DNA of 64,000 nucleotides. Source: Pseudomonas silesiensis. Its GTDB lineage: Bacteria; Pseudomonadota; Gammaproteobacteria; Pseudomonadales; Pseudomonadaceae. The translations under genes and the position numbers were made by a program. Location of the stretch: the NCBI RefSeq assembly GCF_001661075.1, contig NZ_CP014870.1, positions 1,054,001 through 1,118,000 on the forward strand, written 5' to 3'. Below, one piece after another: positions 37,208 through 52,171 of this stretch (position 1 is the stretch's first letter; every line of letters begins with the position of its first letter). Below the pieces are notes generated by a model. That model had not been told where the DNA came from, made no database searches, and saw nothing but the letters and a program-made list of their open reading frames with translations.

Positions 37208-38263
37208 ATGACAGCGACCATAAAACTCGGTCAGCTGGCCGAGTTCCTCGGCGCCACCCTGAGTGGCGACGCGGAGAAGGAAATTACTGGGCTAGCCACT
37301 TTGCAAGAGGCTGGCCCAGCTCAGTTGAGCTTTCTGGCAAACCCTCAATACCGCAAATACCTGGCTGACAGCCGGGCCGCAGCGGTGTTGCTGAAGGCCG
37401 CCGATGCTGAAGGTTTCGTCGGTGATGCACTGGTGGTGGCCGATCCGTACCTGGCCTATGCCCGTATTTCCCACCTGTTCGATCCCAAGCCTAAAGCGGT
37501 AGCCGGGATTCACCCGACGGCGGTCGTGGCGGTGGATGCGGTGGTCGATCCGGCGGCGAGTATCGGGGCCTTTGCCGTGATCGAAAGCGCGGCCCGCATT
37601 GCCGCCGGCGTGACCGTAGGCGCCCATTGCTTTGTCGGCGCCCGCAGCGAGATTGGTGAAGGCGGTTGGCTGGCCCCGCGGGTCACGCTGTATCACGACG
37701 TGCGCATCGGCAAGCGGGTGGTGATTCAATCCGGCGCCGTGCTCGGGGGTGAAGGCTTCGGGTTTGCCAACGAGAAAGGTGTCTGGCAGAAAATCGCCCA
37801 GATCGGCGGCGTGTTGGTCGGCGATGATGTAGAGATCGGCGTGAACACTGCTGTCGATCGCGGTGCATTGGCCGATACTGTCATCGGCAACGGCGTCAAG
37901 CTCGACAATCAGATTCAGATCGCCCACAACGTCCAGATCGGTGATCACACCGCCATGGCGGCGTGCGTGGGGATCTCCGGCAGCAGCAAAATCGGCAAGC
38001 ATTGCATGCTCGCCGGTGGTGTGGGGCTGGTGGGGCATATCGAAATCTGCGACAACGTTTTCATCACCGGGATGACCATGGTGACCCACTCGATTACCGA
38101 ACCGGGTTCCTATTCTTCCGGTACGGCCATGCAGCCGGCTGCCGAGTGGCGCAAAAGCGCGGCACGCCTGCGTCAGCTCGATGACATCGCGCGGCGGCTG
38201 CGACAGCTGGAAAAGCGAGTAGGGGAAGTGACCCCTGACGATAATGCTTCATCAGATGGCTGA
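37208..38263 (+). CDS. lpxD: UDP-3-O-(3-hydroxyacyl)glucosamine N-acyltransferase
   Basis: 351 residues. Third step of lipid A synthesis: transfers a 3-hydroxyacyl group from ACP to UDP-3-O-acyl-glucosamine. N-terminal uridine-binding domain ([20 protein letters not shown]), left-handed beta-helix of hexapeptide repeats ([20 protein letters not shown]), catalytic-His region [15 protein letters not shown]-terminal helix. Starts 3 bases after skp. Confidence 0.97.
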   Translation: MTATIKLGQLAEFLGATLSGDAEKEITGLATLQEAGPAQLSFLANPQYRKYLADSRAAAVLLKAADAEGFVGDALVVADPYLAYARISHLFDPKPKAVAGIHPTAVVAVDAVVDPAASIGAFAVIESAARIAAGVTVGAHCFVGARSEIGEGGWLAPRVTLYHDVRIGKRVVIQSGAVLGGEGFGFANEKGVWQKIAQIGGVLVGDDVEIGVNTAVDRGALADTVIGNGVKLDNQIQIAHNVQIGDHTAMAACVGISGSSKIGKHCMLAGGVGLVGHIEICDNVFITGMTMVTHSITEPGSYSSGTAMQPAAEWRKSAARLRQLDDIARRLRQLEKRVGEVTPDDNASSDG

Positions 38264-38371
38264 TACCATTTCCATATCAAGGGTGCACAGCCGCTAGACG
38301 GCCTCCTTGATTTGCTAGAGGAATGCGCGTCAGTCGCGCGCTCCCAATCTTTACATAGGCTTCCCCCCGAA

Positions 38372-38812
38372 ATGATGGACATCAACGAGATTCGCGAATA
38401 CCTGCCTCACCGTTACCCGTTCCTGCTGGTGGACCGGGTCGTGGATCTGGATGTGGAAGGCAAGCGCATTCGCGCCTACAAGAATGTCAGCATCAACGAA
38501 CCTTTCTTCAACGGTCACTTCCCTGCGCATCCAATCATGCCGGGCGTATTGATCATCGAAGCAATGGCTCAGGCTGCCGGGATCCTTGGCTTCAAAATGC
38601 TCGACGTGAAACCTGCCGATGGCACGCTCTATTACTTTGTCGGCTCCGACAAGCTGCGCTTCCGCCAGCCGGTCTTGCCGGGTGATCAGCTGATCCTGGA
38701 AGCCAGGTTCCTGAGCTGCAAGCGCCAGATCTGGAAGTTCGAGTGCCAGGCTTCGGTCGATGGCAAGCCAGTCTGCTCCGCTGAAATCATCTGCGCGGAA
38801 CGCAAACTATGA
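38372..38812 (+). CDS. fabZ: 3-hydroxyacyl-ACP dehydratase FabZ
   Basis: 146 residues from ATGATG at 38372 ([17 protein letters not shown]). Hot-dog-fold dehydratase of fatty-acid elongation. Catalytic His49 and Glu63 lie in [20 protein letters not shown]. It competes with lpxA for 3-hydroxyacyl-ACP, which explains its fixed place in the lpx cluster. A 108-base gap separates it from lpxD. Overlaps lpxA by four bases. Confidence 0.97.
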   Translation: MMDINEIREYLPHRYPFLLVDRVVDLDVEGKRIRAYKNVSINEPFFNGHFPAHPIMPGVLIIEAMAQAAGILGFKMLDVKPADGTLYYFVGSDKLRFRQPVLPGDQLILEARFLSCKRQIWKFECQASVDGKPVCSAEIICAERKL

Positions 38813-39585
38813 GTTTGATTGACCCTCGCGCAATCATCGATCCGTTGGCCATCCTGGCCGACGACGTCGAGGTCGGCCCCTGGTCGATCATCGGCGCAGG
38901 TGTGGAAATCGGCGAGGGGACAGTGATCGGGCCGCATGTGATTCTCAAAGGTCCGACCCGAATCGGTAAGCACAACCGCATCTACCAGTTTTCTTCGGTA
39001 GGCGAGGACACGCCCGATCTGAAATACAAAGGTGAAGAGACTCGCCTGGTTATCGGTGACCACAACGTCATCCGCGAAGGCGTGACCATTCACCGCGGAA
39101 CGGTCCAGGACCGTTCGGAAACGACCCTGGGTGATCACAACCTGATCATGGCCTATGCCCACATCGGCCACGACAGCGTCATCGGCAACCACTGCATCCT
39201 GGTCAACAACACCGCATTGGCGGGCCATGTGCACGTCAAGGACTGGGCGATCCTGTCCGGTTTTACCCTGGTGCATCAGTATTGCCACATCGGCGCCCAC
39301 AGTTTTTCCGGCATGGGTACCGCCATCGGCAAGGACGTGCCAGCGTACGTCACGGTGTTCGGCAACCCGGCCGAAGCGCGCAGCATGAACTTCGAGGGCA
39401 TGCGCCGTCGTGGTTTCAGCGAAGACGCCATCCACGCCTTGCGTCGTGCCTACAAGGTGGTTTACCGCCAGGGCCTGACGGTGGAACAGGCGCTCGCCGA
39501 ACTGACCGAACCTTCGGCGCAGTTTCCGGAAGTCGCGGTATTTCGTGATTCCATCCAGTCTTCGACCCGCGGCATCACGCGTTAA
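38809..39585 (+). CDS. lpxA: UDP-N-acetylglucosamine O-acyltransferase
   Basis: 258 residues. First step of lipid A synthesis. Left-handed beta-helix with hexapeptide repeats; catalytic His121 in AYAHIGHDS by count. The residue at 169 (SFSGMG) is Met, the position that in P. aeruginosa LpxA shortens the acyl groove to C10, where E. coli has Gly173 and uses C14. So 3-hydroxydecanoate is the expected substrate here. Coupled to fabZ upstream and 2 bases from lpxB. Confidence 0.97.
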   Translation: MSLIDPRAIIDPLAILADDVEVGPWSIIGAGVEIGEGTVIGPHVILKGPTRIGKHNRIYQFSSVGEDTPDLKYKGEETRLVIGDHNVIREGVTIHRGTVQDRSETTLGDHNLIMAYAHIGHDSVIGNHCILVNNTALAGHVHVKDWAILSGFTLVHQYCHIGAHSFSGMGTAIGKDVPAYVTVFGNPAEARSMNFEGMRRRGFSEDAIHALRRAYKVVYRQGLTVEQALAELTEPSAQFPEVAVFRDSIQSSTRGITR

Positions 39586-39587
39586 TC

Positions 39588-40718
39588 ATGGCTAATCTGC
39601 GTATAGCGCTGGTGGCCGGTGAGGCTTCCGGCGACATTCTGGGTGCCGGTCTGATGCGAGCGCTCAAGGCTCGGCATCCGGCGGTTGAGTTTATCGGGGT
39701 CGGTGGCCCGTTGATGCAGGCTGAAGGCCTGACCTCGTATTTCCCGATGGAACGTCTTTCCGTGATGGGCCTGGTGGAAGTGCTGGGCCGCTTGCGTGAG
39801 TTGCTCAAGCGCCGCAAGAAGCTGATCGCCGACCTCATCGCCGAAAAGCCAGATGTGTTCATCGGCATCGATGCCCCGGACTTCACCCTCAACATCGAAC
39901 TCAAGCTGCGTCAGGCCGGGATCAAGACCGTGCATTACGTCAGCCCGTCGGTCTGGGCCTGGCGGCAGAAGCGGGTGCTGAAGATCCGCGAAGGTTGCGA
40001 CCTGATGCTGACGCTGTTCCCGTTCGAGGCGAAATTCTACGAAGAGAAGGGCGTACCGGTACGGTTCGTCGGGCACTCCCTGGCCGATGCGATCCCGCTC
40101 GAAGCGGATCGCGCCGCCGCACGTGCCGAACTCGGCCTGCCGGACGGACCGCTGGTCGCACTGATGCCCGGCAGTCGCGGTGGCGAAGTGGGGCGTCTCG
40201 GTGCGTTGTTCCTCGATACCGCCCAGCGCCTGCGCGCCCTACGCCCTGGTCTGCGCTTTGTCATGCCTTGCGCCAGCCCCGAGCGGCGCAAGCAGCTCGA
40301 GGAATTGCTGGTCGGTCGCGATCTGCCATTGACCTTGCTCGACGGCAAATCCCATCTGGCCCTGGCGGCCTGCGACGCCGTGCTGATTGCCTCCGGAACG
40401 GCGACCCTTGAAGCCTTGCTGTACAAGCGGCCGATGGTGGTTGCCTATCGCCTGGCACCGCTGACGTTCTGGATTCTCAAGCGGATGGTGAAAAGCCCGT
40501 ACGTGTCCTTGCCGAACCTGCTGGCCCAGCGCCTGCTGGTGCCCGAGCTGTTGCAGGACGATGCGACGGTCGAAGCGCTGGCCCAGACCCTGTCGCCGCT
40601 GATCGAGGGTGGCGAAGAGCAGACCCGCGGTTTCGATGAAATTCACCGGACCCTTCGTCTGGATGCCTCCAACCAGGCTGCGGATGCAGTGCTGAACCTG
40701 ATCGGTCACGTACAATGA
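39588..40718 (+). CDS. lpxB: Lipid-A-disaccharide synthase
   Basis: 376 residues, family GT19. Joins UDP-2,3-diacylglucosamine and lipid X into the disaccharide 1-phosphate. N-terminal [27 protein letters not shown], and the C-terminal nucleotide-binding [20 protein letters not shown] are family hallmarks. Overlaps rnhB by four bases. Confidence 0.97.
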   Translation: MANLRIALVAGEASGDILGAGLMRALKARHPAVEFIGVGGPLMQAEGLTSYFPMERLSVMGLVEVLGRLRELLKRRKKLIADLIAEKPDVFIGIDAPDFTLNIELKLRQAGIKTVHYVSPSVWAWRQKRVLKIREGCDLMLTLFPFEAKFYEEKGVPVRFVGHSLADAIPLEADRAAARAELGLPDGPLVALMPGSRGGEVGRLGALFLDTAQRLRALRPGLRFVMPCASPERRKQLEELLVGRDLPLTLLDGKSHLALAACDAVLIASGTATLEALLYKRPMVVAYRLAPLTFWILKRMVKSPYVSLPNLLAQRLLVPELLQDDATVEALAQTLSPLIEGGEEQTRGFDEIHRTLRLDASNQAADAVLNLIGHVQ

Positions 40719-41356
40719 AAAAAACAAGCATGCAAATGGGGCTGGATTTCAACTTGGTCGCTGAAGTCGAAGAATTGGTTGCCGGCGTCGACGAAGTCGG
40801 TCGCGGCCCGCTCTGTGGCGCCGTGGTGACTGCTGCGGTGATCCTCGATCCGAGCCGACCGATTCTGGGGCTGAACGACTCGAAGAAACTGACCGAGGCC
40901 CGCCGCGAAAAGCTTTATGACGAAATCTGCGAAAAAGCCCTGAGCTGGTGCATCGCCCGCGCCGAAGTCGAAGAAATCGACCAGTTGAACATCCTTCACG
41001 CTACCATGCTGGCCATGCAGCGCGCCGTCGAGGGCCTGCACATCACGCCAAGGCTGGCGATGATCGACGGCAACCGTTGCCCGAAACTGTCGATGCGCGC
41101 CGAAGCGGTGATTCAGGGTGACGGCCTGGTACCGGCCATCGCCGCGGCATCGATCCTGGCCAAGGTCAGTCGCGACCGTGAAATGGCTGCTTTCGAATTG
41201 GTTTACCCGGGGTATGGCATCGGCGGCCATAAAGGCTATCCGACCCCCGTTCATCTGGAAGCCCTGGCCCGCCTGGGTCCGACGCCCATCCACCGGCGCT
41301 CGTTCGCCCCGGTTCGCCTGGCTTACGAGGCGCGGGCACACCTGATCGTGAGTTAG
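40715..41356 (+). CDS. rnhB: Ribonuclease HII
   Basis: 213 residues from the ATG that overlaps the lpxB stop; MQMGLDF at 40730 is an equally good start. Cuts RNA at ribonucleotides in DNA for excision repair. The carboxylate motif is VDEVGRG with Asp26 and Glu27; a third Asp is in MIDGNRCP and the fourth in AKVSRDREM. The lpxB-rnhB-dnaE order is conserved. Confidence 0.96.
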   Translation: MKKTSMQMGLDFNLVAEVEELVAGVDEVGRGPLCGAVVTAAVILDPSRPILGLNDSKKLTEARREKLYDEICEKALSWCIARAEVEEIDQLNILHATMLAMQRAVEGLHITPRLAMIDGNRCPKLSMRAEAVIQGDGLVPAIAAASILAKVSRDREMAAFELVYPGYGIGGHKGYPTPVHLEALARLGPTPIHRRSFAPVRLAYEARAHLIVS

Positions 41357-41378
41357 TCGCAAGGCTGATGTTTTTTCC

Positions 41379-41402
41379 AAGGCCCGGTACAATCCGGGCC
41401 TT
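41379..41402 (+). terminator. Stem-loop between rnhB and dnaE
   Basis: Nine-base arms AAGGCCCGG / CCGGGCCTT around TACAAT, followed by GTTGTCTT. The loop TACAAT also looks like a -10 box, so the element may be a weak terminator, a dnaE promoter part, or both. Confidence 0.45.
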
Positions 41403-41432
41403 GTTGTCTTTACGTTTACAGACAGGATCACT

Positions 41433-44400
41433 ATGCCGGCTTCATTCGTTCACCTACGCCTGCACACTGAATATTCCCTGGTCGACGGTCTGGTGCGGAT
41501 CAAGCCGCTGGTCAAGACCCTGGTCGGCATGAACATGCCTGCCGTAGCGGTCACCGACCAGAACAACATGTGTTCCCTGGTCAAGTTCTATAAGGCGGCC
41601 ATGGGCGCGGGGATCAAGCCGATCTGCGGCGCCGACCTGTGGCTGTCGAACAAGGATCCGGATAACGCCCTGAGCCGGATCAGCCTGCTGGCGATGAATG
41701 CCGTGGGTTATCGCAACCTGACCGAACTGATCTCCCGCGGCTTCATCGACGGCCAGCGCAATGGCTCGGTCATCATCGAGCGCGAGTGGGTGGCCGAAGC
41801 CAGCGAAGGCTTGATCATGCTGTCGGCGGCGAAAGAAGGCGAGATCGGCCTGGCAATGCTCAGCGGCAACCCGGCTGAGGCGGAAAACCTGGCGCGCGAA
41901 TGGATGGCGGTGTTCCCGGATCGTTTCTACCTGGAAATCCAGCGCACCAACCGTCCCAACGATGAAGAGCAACTGCACGGCGCCGTGGCCCTGGCCGAGA
42001 AAATCGGTGCGCCGCTGGTGGCGACCAACGACGTGCGCTTCATCAAGCAGGAAGACTTCGCCGCCCACGAAACCCGTGTCTGCATCGGTGAAGGCCGCGC
42101 CCTCGACGATCCGCGACGTTCCAAGAATTACAGCGATCAGCAATACCTCAAAAGCGCCGAGGAAATGGCCGAGCTGTTCAGCGACATTCCCGAGGCGCTG
42201 GCCAACACCGTTGAGATCGCCAAGCGCTGCAACATCGAAGTGAAACTGGGCAAGCACTTCCTGCCCAACTTCCCGATTCCCGATGGCATGACCATCGACG
42301 AGTACTTCCGCAAGGTTTCCTTCGATGGCCTGGAAGATCGCCTCAGCGTTCTGCTGCCCAAGGACACCACCGAAGACTACGAAGCCAAGCGTCAGGTCTA
42401 TGTCGACCGGTTGAATTTCGAGCTGGATATCATCATCCAGATGGGCTTCCCCGGTTACTTCCTGATCGTGATGGACTTCATCCAGTGGGCCAAGAGCAAC
42501 GGCGTACCGGTGGGTCCGGGTCGGGGGTCGGGTGCCGGGTCGCTGGTGGCCTATGTGCAGAAGATCACCGACCTCGATCCGCTGGAATATGACCTGCTGT
42601 TCGAACGTTTCCTTAACCCGGAACGGGTATCGATGCCCGACTTCGACGTCGACTTCTGCATGGATGGCCGTGACCGCGTGATCGACTACGTGGCCGAGAA
42701 ATACGGGCGCAACGCGGTCAGCCAGATCATCACCTTCGGTTCCATGGCGGCCAAGGCCGTGGTCCGTGACGTTGCGCGGGTGCAGGGCAAGTCCTACGGC
42801 CTGGCGGATCGCCTGTCGAAGATGATTCCGTTCGAAGTCGGCATGACCCTGGAAAAGGCCTACGAACAGGAAGAAATCCTGCGGGACTTCATCAAGGTCG
42901 ATGAAGAAGCCGCGGAAATCTGGGAAATGGCGCGCAAGCTCGAAGGCGTTGTGCGTAACGTCGGCAAGCACGCCGGTGGTGTGGTGATCGCGCCGACCAA
43001 GCTGACTGACTTTTCGCCGATTTATTGCGATGAGGCCGGTGACGGTCTGGTGACCCAGTTCGACAAGGACGACGTTGAAGCCGCGGGCCTGGTGAAGTTC
43101 GACTTCCTCGGTCTGCGAACCCTGACGGTCATCGACTGGGCGCTGAAAACCATCAACCGCGACCGCGCCAAGGTCGATGAGCCGCCGCTGGACATCGCGT
43201 TCATCCCGCTGGATGACAAGCCGACCTACCAGCTGCTGCAAAAGGCCGAAACCACCGCGGTGTTCCAGCTCGAGTCCCGCGGCATGAAGGAGCTGATCAA
43301 AAAGCTCAAGCCCGACTGCCTGGAAGACTTGATCGCACTGGTGGCCCTGTTCCGTCCGGGGCCGCTGCAATCGGGCATGGTGGACGACTTCATCAACCGT
43401 AAGCACGGTCGCGCCGAACTCGCGTACCCGCACTCGGATTACCAGTACGAAGGCCTGAAGCCGGTGCTGGCGCCGACTTACGGCATCATCCTGTATCAGG
43501 AACAGGTGATGCAGATTGCCCAGGTCATGGCCGGTTACACCCTCGGCGGTGCGGATATGCTGCGCCGGGCCATGGGTAAGAAAAAACCCGAAGAAATGGC
43601 CAAGCAGCGCGGCGGCTTCATTGAAGGTTGCAAGACCAACAATATCGAGGCGGACCTGGCCGGTAACATTTTCGACCTGGTGGAAAAATTCGCCGGTTAC
43701 GGCTTCAACAAATCCCACTCCGCCGCCTATGGCCTGGTGTCGTACCAGACCGCGTGGCTGAAGACGCACTACCCGGCGCCGTTCATGGCCGCGGTACTGT
43801 CGGCGGATATGCACAACACCGACAAGGTCGTGACCTTGATCGAAGAAATTCGCACCATGAAGCTGCGCCTCGACGCGCCGGATGTGAATACTTCGGAGTT
43901 CAAGTTCACGGTGAATGACGAAGGCCGAATTATTTACGGCCTCGGCGCGATCAAAGGTGTGGGCGAAGGTCCGGTGGAAGCCATCACCGAGGCGCGTCAG
44001 GAAGGTCCGTTCAAGGATCTGTTCGATTTCTGCGCCCGTGTCGATCTCAAACGTATCAACAAGCGCACCCTGGACGGTTTGATCCGCAGCGGTGCGCTGG
44101 ATCGTCTGGGGCCTTACTTCCATGACGAGCAGAAAGCCTATCAGGCCAATATCGACCGCAACCGGGCGGTCTTGCTGAACGCCATGGAAGGGGCGATCAA
44201 AGCGGCCGAACAAACCGCGCGCACCCACGATAGCGGTCATGTCGACCTGTTTGGCGGGCTGTTCGTCGAGGCAGATGCCGATGTCTATGCCAATCACCGC
44301 AAGGCCAAGGAGCTGACCCTCAAGGAACGCCTCAAAGGGGAGAAAGATACCCTCGGCCTGTACCTGACCGGTCACCCGATCGACGAATACGAAGGCGAGA

Positions 44401-44954
44401 TCCGCCGTTTCGCCCGTCAGCGCATCATCGACCTGAAACCGGCCCGGGATACCCAGACGGTCGCGGGCATGATCATCGCCCTTCGCGTGATGAAGAACAA
44501 AAAGGGCGACAAGATGGGGTTCATTACCCTGGACGACCGCTCTGGCCGGATCGAAGCTTCGCTGTTCGCCGACGCATTCCACTCCGCGCAATCGCTGCTG
44601 CAGACCGACGCGATGGTGGTGGTCGAAGGCGAAGTCAGCAACGACGACTTCTCCGGTGGCCTGCGCCTGCGGGTCAAGCGGGTGATGAGCATGGAAGATG
44701 CCCGCACCAACCTGGCCGAAAGCCTGCGCCTGAAACTGCAGACCAAGGACCTCAAGGGCGATCAGCTGCGTTGGCTGGGCGAGCTGTTCAAGCGTCACCG
44801 TGGTGCGTGCCCGATCACCATGGAATATACGAGTCCCGATGCGAAGGCCTTGCTGCAGTTCGGCGAGACCTGGCGAATCGACCCGGCGGATGCCTTGATT
44901 CAAGCCCTGCGTGACCAGTTCGGGCGAGACAACGTCTTCCTCCAATACCGTTGA
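41433..44954 (+). CDS. dnaE: DNA polymerase III alpha subunit
   Basis: 1173 residues, replicative polymerase (DnaE1 class). N-terminal PHP domain opens with [14 protein letters not shown]. The family C palm carries the catalytic aspartates in [15 protein letters not shown] and [14 protein letters not shown] lies just before. The helix-hairpin-helix ([16 protein letters not shown]) and OB-fold ([19 protein letters not shown]) form the C-terminal part with the beta-clamp motif. Followed by accA as in other Pseudomonas. Confidence 0.98.
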   Translation: MPASFVHLRLHTEYSLVDGLVRIKPLVKTLVGMNMPAVAVTDQNNMCSLVKFYKAAMGAGIKPICGADLWLSNKDPDNALSRISLLAMNAVGYRNLTELISRGFIDGQRNGSVIIEREWVAEASEGLIMLSAAKEGEIGLAMLSGNPAEAENLAREWMAVFPDRFYLEIQRTNRPNDEEQLHGAVALAEKIGAPLVATNDVRFIKQEDFAAHETRVCIGEGRALDDPRRSKNYSDQQYLKSAEEMAELFSDIPEALANTVEIAKRCNIEVKLGKHFLPNFPIPDGMTIDEYFRKVSFDGLEDRLSVLLPKDTTEDYEAKRQVYVDRLNFELDIIIQMGFPGYFLIVMDFIQWAKSNGVPVGPGRGSGAGSLVAYVQKITDLDPLEYDLLFERFLNPERVSMPDFDVDFCMDGRDRVIDYVAEKYGRNAVSQIITFGSMAAKAVVRDVARVQGKSYGLADRLSKMIPFEVGMTLEKAYEQEEILRDFIKVDEEAAEIWEMARKLEGVVRNVGKHAGGVVIAPTKLTDFSPIYCDEAGDGLVTQFDKDDVEAAGLVKFDFLGLRTLTVIDWALKTINRDRAKVDEPPLDIAFIPLDDKPTYQLLQKAETTAVFQLESRGMKELIKKLKPDCLEDLIALVALFRPGPLQSGMVDDFINRKHGRAELAYPHSDYQYEGLKPVLAPTYGIILYQEQVMQIAQVMAGYTLGGADMLRRAMGKKKPEEMAKQRGGFIEGCKTNNIEADLAGNIFDLVEKFAGYGFNKSHSAAYGLVSYQTAWLKTHYPAPFMAAVLSADMHNTDKVVTLIEEIRTMKLRLDAPDVNTSEFKFTVNDEGRIIYGLGAIKGVGEGPVEAITEARQEGPFKDLFDFCARVDLKRINKRTLDGLIRSGALDRLGPYFHDEQKAYQANIDRNRAVLLNAMEGAIKAAEQTARTHDSGHVDLFGGLFVEADADVYANHRKAKELTLKERLKGEKDTLGLYLTGHPIDEYEGEIRRFARQRIIDLKPARDTQTVAGMIIALRVMKNKKGDKMGFITLDDRSGRIEASLFADAFHSAQSLLQTDAMVVVEGEVSNDDFSGGLRLRVKRVMSMEDARTNLAESLRLKLQTKDLKGDQLRWLGELFKRHRGACPITMEYTSPDAKALLQFGETWRIDPADALIQALRDQFGRDNVFLQYR

Positions 44955-44957
44955 CGG

Positions 44958-44981
44958 TCAGGCCCTATAGTTAGGGCCTGA
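44958..44981 (+). terminator. Stem-loop after dnaE
   Basis: Arms TCAGGCCCTA / TAGGGCCTGA with a 4-base loop start just past the dnaE stop; only a short TTTTT comes 15 bases later. Two direct copies of ATCTCGACCTGAA follow at about 44981 and 45000. Confidence 0.5.
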
Positions 44982-45094
44982 TCTCGACCTGAATTTTTAA
45001 TCTCGACCTGAACGCGCCTCTCCCTTAAGGTAGGGCGCGAATAGACAACCGGCCGGCCCAAGCTCTCTTGGATGTCGACCCAAGACGGACGCCT

Positions 45095-46042
45095 ATGAAC
45101 CCGAATTTTCTAGATTTCGAACAGCCGATCGCCGACCTGCAAGCCAAGATCGAAGAGTTGCGCTTGGTCGGTAATGACAATTCGCTGAATATCGGCGATG
45201 AGATCTCCCGCCTGCAGGACAAAAGCAGCACGCTGACCGAAGACATCTTCGGCAAGCTGACCAGCTGGCAGATCGCACGTCTGGCGCGTCACCCGAAACG
45301 TCCCTATACCCTGGACTACATCGAACACATCTTCACCGAGTTCGACGAGCTGCACGGCGACCGTCACTTCTCCGACGACGCTGCGATCGTGGGCGGCATT
45401 GCCCGTCTGGACGACCAGCCGGTGATGATCATCGGGCACCAGAAAGGCCGGGAAGTGCGCGAGAAAGTTCGCCGCAACTTCGGCATGCCGCGTCCGGAAG
45501 GCTACCGCAAGGCGTGCCGCCTGATGGAAATGGCCGAACGCTTCAAAATGCCGATCCTGACCTTCATCGACACCCCGGGCGCTTACCCGGGTATCGACGC
45601 CGAAGAGCGCAACCAGAGCGAAGCGATCGCCTGGAACCTGCGTGTCATGGCGCGCCTGAAAACCCCGATCATCGCCACCGTGATCGGCGAGGGCGGTTCC
45701 GGCGGTGCGTTGGCGATCGGCGTGTGCGATCAGTTGAACATGCTGCAGTACTCGACCTACGCGGTTATTTCGCCGGAAGGTTGCGCTTCGATTCTGTGGA
45801 AAACCGCAGAAAAAGCCCCGGATGCCGCTGAAGCCATGGGCATCACCGCCGAGCGCCTCAAGGGCCTGGGCATCGTGGATAAAGTGATCGGCGAGCCGTT
45901 GGGCGGCGCCCACCGTGATCCGGTCAAGGCGGCAGCCTCGATCCGTGCCGAGCTGAGCTCGCAACTGTCGATGCTGAAGAAATTCGATAACGAAGCGCTG
46001 CTGGCCCGCCGTTATGAGCGTCTGATGAGTTACGGTCTGTAA
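45095..46042 (+). CDS. accA: Acetyl-CoA carboxylase carboxyltransferase subunit alpha
   Basis: 315 residues from ATG at 45095 ([16 protein letters not shown]). Transfers carboxyl from biotin to acetyl-CoA with AccD, first step of fatty-acid synthesis. Crotonase-fold features: [47 protein letters not shown]. An N-terminal coiled-coil helix precedes. An in-frame GTG upstream at 45068 has no support. Confidence 0.97.
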   Translation: MNPNFLDFEQPIADLQAKIEELRLVGNDNSLNIGDEISRLQDKSSTLTEDIFGKLTSWQIARLARHPKRPYTLDYIEHIFTEFDELHGDRHFSDDAAIVGGIARLDDQPVMIIGHQKGREVREKVRRNFGMPRPEGYRKACRLMEMAERFKMPILTFIDTPGAYPGIDAEERNQSEAIAWNLRVMARLKTPIIATVIGEGGSGGALAIGVCDQLNMLQYSTYAVISPEGCASILWKTAEKAPDAAEAMGITAERLKGLGIVDKVIGEPLGGAHRDPVKAAASIRAELSSQLSMLKKFDNEALLARRYERLMSYGL

Positions 46043-46074
46043 CTGGGCGCCGCTTCTGCCAACGATGCAAAACA

Positions 46075-46166
46075 CTGTGGGAGCGAGCTTGCTCGCGATG
46101 ACGGTATAACAGTCAACGAATAGGTTGAACGTTAAGCCGCTATCGCGAGCAAGCTCGCTCCCACAT
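46075..46166. repeat. REP doublet
   Basis: TGTGGGAGCGAGCTTGCTCG and CGAGCAAGCTCGCTCCCACA with TATCGCGAGC and CGCGATGACG at the inner ends, between accA and tilS. Only REP doublet within the long plus-strand housekeeping block. Confidence 0.9.
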
Positions 46167-46189
46167 TTGATTTGTGCAAGGTGATGGAT

Positions 46190-47512
46190 ATGAGTCAGTC
46201 CAATATTGATCTGCACACCAGACTCATGCTGAATCTCGCACCTTGGCGCAACGCCACCACCTGGCGCATCGCCTTCTCTGGCGGCCTCGACTCCACCGTC
46301 CTGCTGCACCTGCTCGCCCTGCTCGCAAAAACCGAATCCCTGCCCGTGCTAAGCGCCATCCACGTCCACCACGGCCTTCAGGCTGCGGCCGATGCGTGGC
46401 CGGCTCATTGCCAGTCCGTCTGTGATGCGCTAGGTGTGCCGCTAGAGGTGGTTCGCGTCCAGGTTCAGCCCGGCGCCAGCCTTGAGCGTGCCGCCCGGGA
46501 TGCGCGATATGGGGTGTTCGTCGAGGTCACTCAGGCCAATGAAGTGCTGCTGACCGCCCAGCACCGTGACGATCAGGCGGAAACCCTGTTGTTTCGGCTG
46601 TTGCGTGGCGCAGGGGTGAGGGGGCTGGCGGGGATGCCACTTCAGCGTTCGCTGGGCAAAGGTCATCTGCTTCGTCCATTGCTGGGTGTCTCGCGGGCAG
46701 AATTGGAGGCCTACGCCGCCGAACATCGGCTGAGCTGGATTGAAGATCCCTCGAACCAGGACCGGCAATACTCGCGCAATTACCTGCGCCATCAGGTGGT
46801 CCCGGTATTGACCGAGCGCTGGCCGCAAGCGGTGGCGACCATGGCCCGCAGCGCCGCGCATCTGAGTGAGGCGCAGGCATTGCTCGATGAGCTGGCGCAA
46901 ATCGATCTTGCCAGTGCGAGCGCGGTCAGTGAATTCGATTGGCTGGGCTTGCCGTCCCTGGAGCTGGCGCCGCTGGCAGCACTCTCTGCCGCTCGCCAGC
47001 GAAATGCAGTGCGTCACTGGCTCGCGGCGCTGACGCGTCTGCCGGACAGCGACCACTGGTCGGGTTGGGACGATTTGCGTGATGCGACCGGAGATGCTCG
47101 TCCGGTCTGGCGCTTGGCGGACGGCGAACTCCATCGGGCCGGAGGCCGCATCTGGTGGCTGTCGGGACACTGGCTTGGCACTCCGCCCGCCGCCGGAACC
47201 TGGCCCGACCCCTCGCTTCCGCTGGCGTTGCCGGGCAACGGGGAACTCAGGCTCACTGGCCAAACTCCCGATGGGCCGCTGCAGATCCGCTATCGTGAAG
47301 GGGGAGAAATCATGCATCTGCCTGATCGCGGTCACCGTGACTTGAAGCGTTTGCTCAACGAACGCGGCGTCCCGAACTTCGCCCGTGGCAGATTGCCGCT
47401 GCTGTACCAGGGCGAGCAATTGCTGGCGGTGGCGAACCTGCGGGGCCTGAACGGCAGCGCCAGGGACGGCTGGCATTTACATTGGCAGCCACCACCTGCG
47501 ATCAAGGTTTGA
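46190..47512 (+). CDS. tilS: tRNA(Ile)-lysidine synthase
   Basis: 440 residues from ATG at 46190 (MSQSNIDLHT) behind AAGGTGATGG; two upstream starts are less well spaced. Converts C34 of tRNA-Ile(CAU) to lysidine, changing codon meaning from Met to Ile. N-terminal PP-loop SGGLDS at 30-35, then VHHGLQAAADAWPAHC; C-terminal domain 1 and 2 of the long gammaproteobacterial form, closing with HRDLKRLLNERGVPNF. Confidence 0.95.
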   Translation: MSQSNIDLHTRLMLNLAPWRNATTWRIAFSGGLDSTVLLHLLALLAKTESLPVLSAIHVHHGLQAAADAWPAHCQSVCDALGVPLEVVRVQVQPGASLERAARDARYGVFVEVTQANEVLLTAQHRDDQAETLLFRLLRGAGVRGLAGMPLQRSLGKGHLLRPLLGVSRAELEAYAAEHRLSWIEDPSNQDRQYSRNYLRHQVVPVLTERWPQAVATMARSAAHLSEAQALLDELAQIDLASASAVSEFDWLGLPSLELAPLAALSAARQRNAVRHWLAALTRLPDSDHWSGWDDLRDATGDARPVWRLADGELHRAGGRIWWLSGHWLGTPPAAGTWPDPSLPLALPGNGELRLTGQTPDGPLQIRYREGGEIMHLPDRGHRDLKRLLNERGVPNFARGRLPLLYQGEQLLAVANLRGLNGSARDGWHLHWQPPPAIKV

Positions 47513-47537
47513 GCTGAAAGGGGCTTTCCGGTAGACT
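47509..47537 (+). promoter_or_regulatory. Putative pyrG promoter
   Basis: TTGAGC (47509-47514), 17-base spacer, TAGACT (47532-47537) right after the tilS stop. It would give a pyrG leader of about 245 bases. The leader contains an inverted ACCGG/CCGGT near 47648-47668 and GGTTTTTTCG, but I see no clear attenuator. Confidence 0.5.
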
Positions 47538-47770
47538 ACGCTCCCTTCTTGATACAACTTCTGTGGATTCGCCTGAATTGCAGGAGTTGCCGATTACCAA
47601 GCAGTCTTTGCTGGGCGATTCCAAAAAATGTGTAGCGAGCAACGTACCGGTGTTCCACCTTCCGGTCTGTACCAACGCGGCGGTTTTTTCGAAGGTTGCA
47701 CTGTGATTGATGCAGGTGATCGGGGGCTTCGGCCTTCCTTCGCTTTCCCCGGCGGCTCGGACCGCTTTAA

Positions 47771-50274
<2,504 letters not shown>

Positions 50275-50292
50275 TCCTCATTTCTCCGGTAA

Positions 50293-51720
<1,428 letters not shown>

Positions 51721-51892
51721 TTGCTAAATAGTAAAAAGACAACGGATTGTGTCTAAAAAGTCGCAACAGCGATGGATTTGCCACTAATCTGATGCCTTAT
51801 CAGCACAAGCCTGGGTCTTCCAGGCTTCGTGCTATCAGCAGCTTCAAAGTTTTTGGCATGGCTGTCTTTTTTCACTGGATACCCGATATTCG

Positions 51893-52171
51893 ATGCGCAG
51901 TCCCAATTGGTTGTTCCTCGTCTTGCTCCTGCTGCTGGCTGGCCTGCAATACCGCCTGTGGGTGGGTAACGGCAGCCTGGCGCAAGTGGCCGAGCTGACT
52001 CAGCAGATCGCTGATCAACATGCCGAGAACGAGGGCCTGCTTGAGCGCAATCGGGTGATGGACGCTGAAGTCAGCGAGTTGAAAAAGGGCATGGAGACCG
52101 TTGAAGAGCGGGCTCGCCATGAGTTGGGCATGGTCAAGGACGGTGAAACCCTTTACCAGCTGGCGCAATGA
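51893..52171 (+). CDS. ftsB: Cell division protein FtsB
   Basis: 92 residues. Single N-terminal transmembrane helix (WLFLVLLLLLAGLQYRLWVG) then a periplasmic coiled coil (VAELTQQIADQHAENEGLLE onwards). Bridges FtsL and FtsQ in the divisome. Length and position between eno and ispD are the usual ones. Overlaps ispD by four bases. Confidence 0.94.
   Translation: MRSPNWLFLVLLLLLAGLQYRLWVGNGSLAQVAELTQQIADQHAENEGLLERNRVMDAEVSELKKGMETVEERARHELGMVKDGETLYQLAQ

Noticed and set aside
41454..44945. 1163-residue open frame antisense to dnaE
   Set aside because: Same artefact of high GC; no family resemblance and the dnaE frame is unambiguous.
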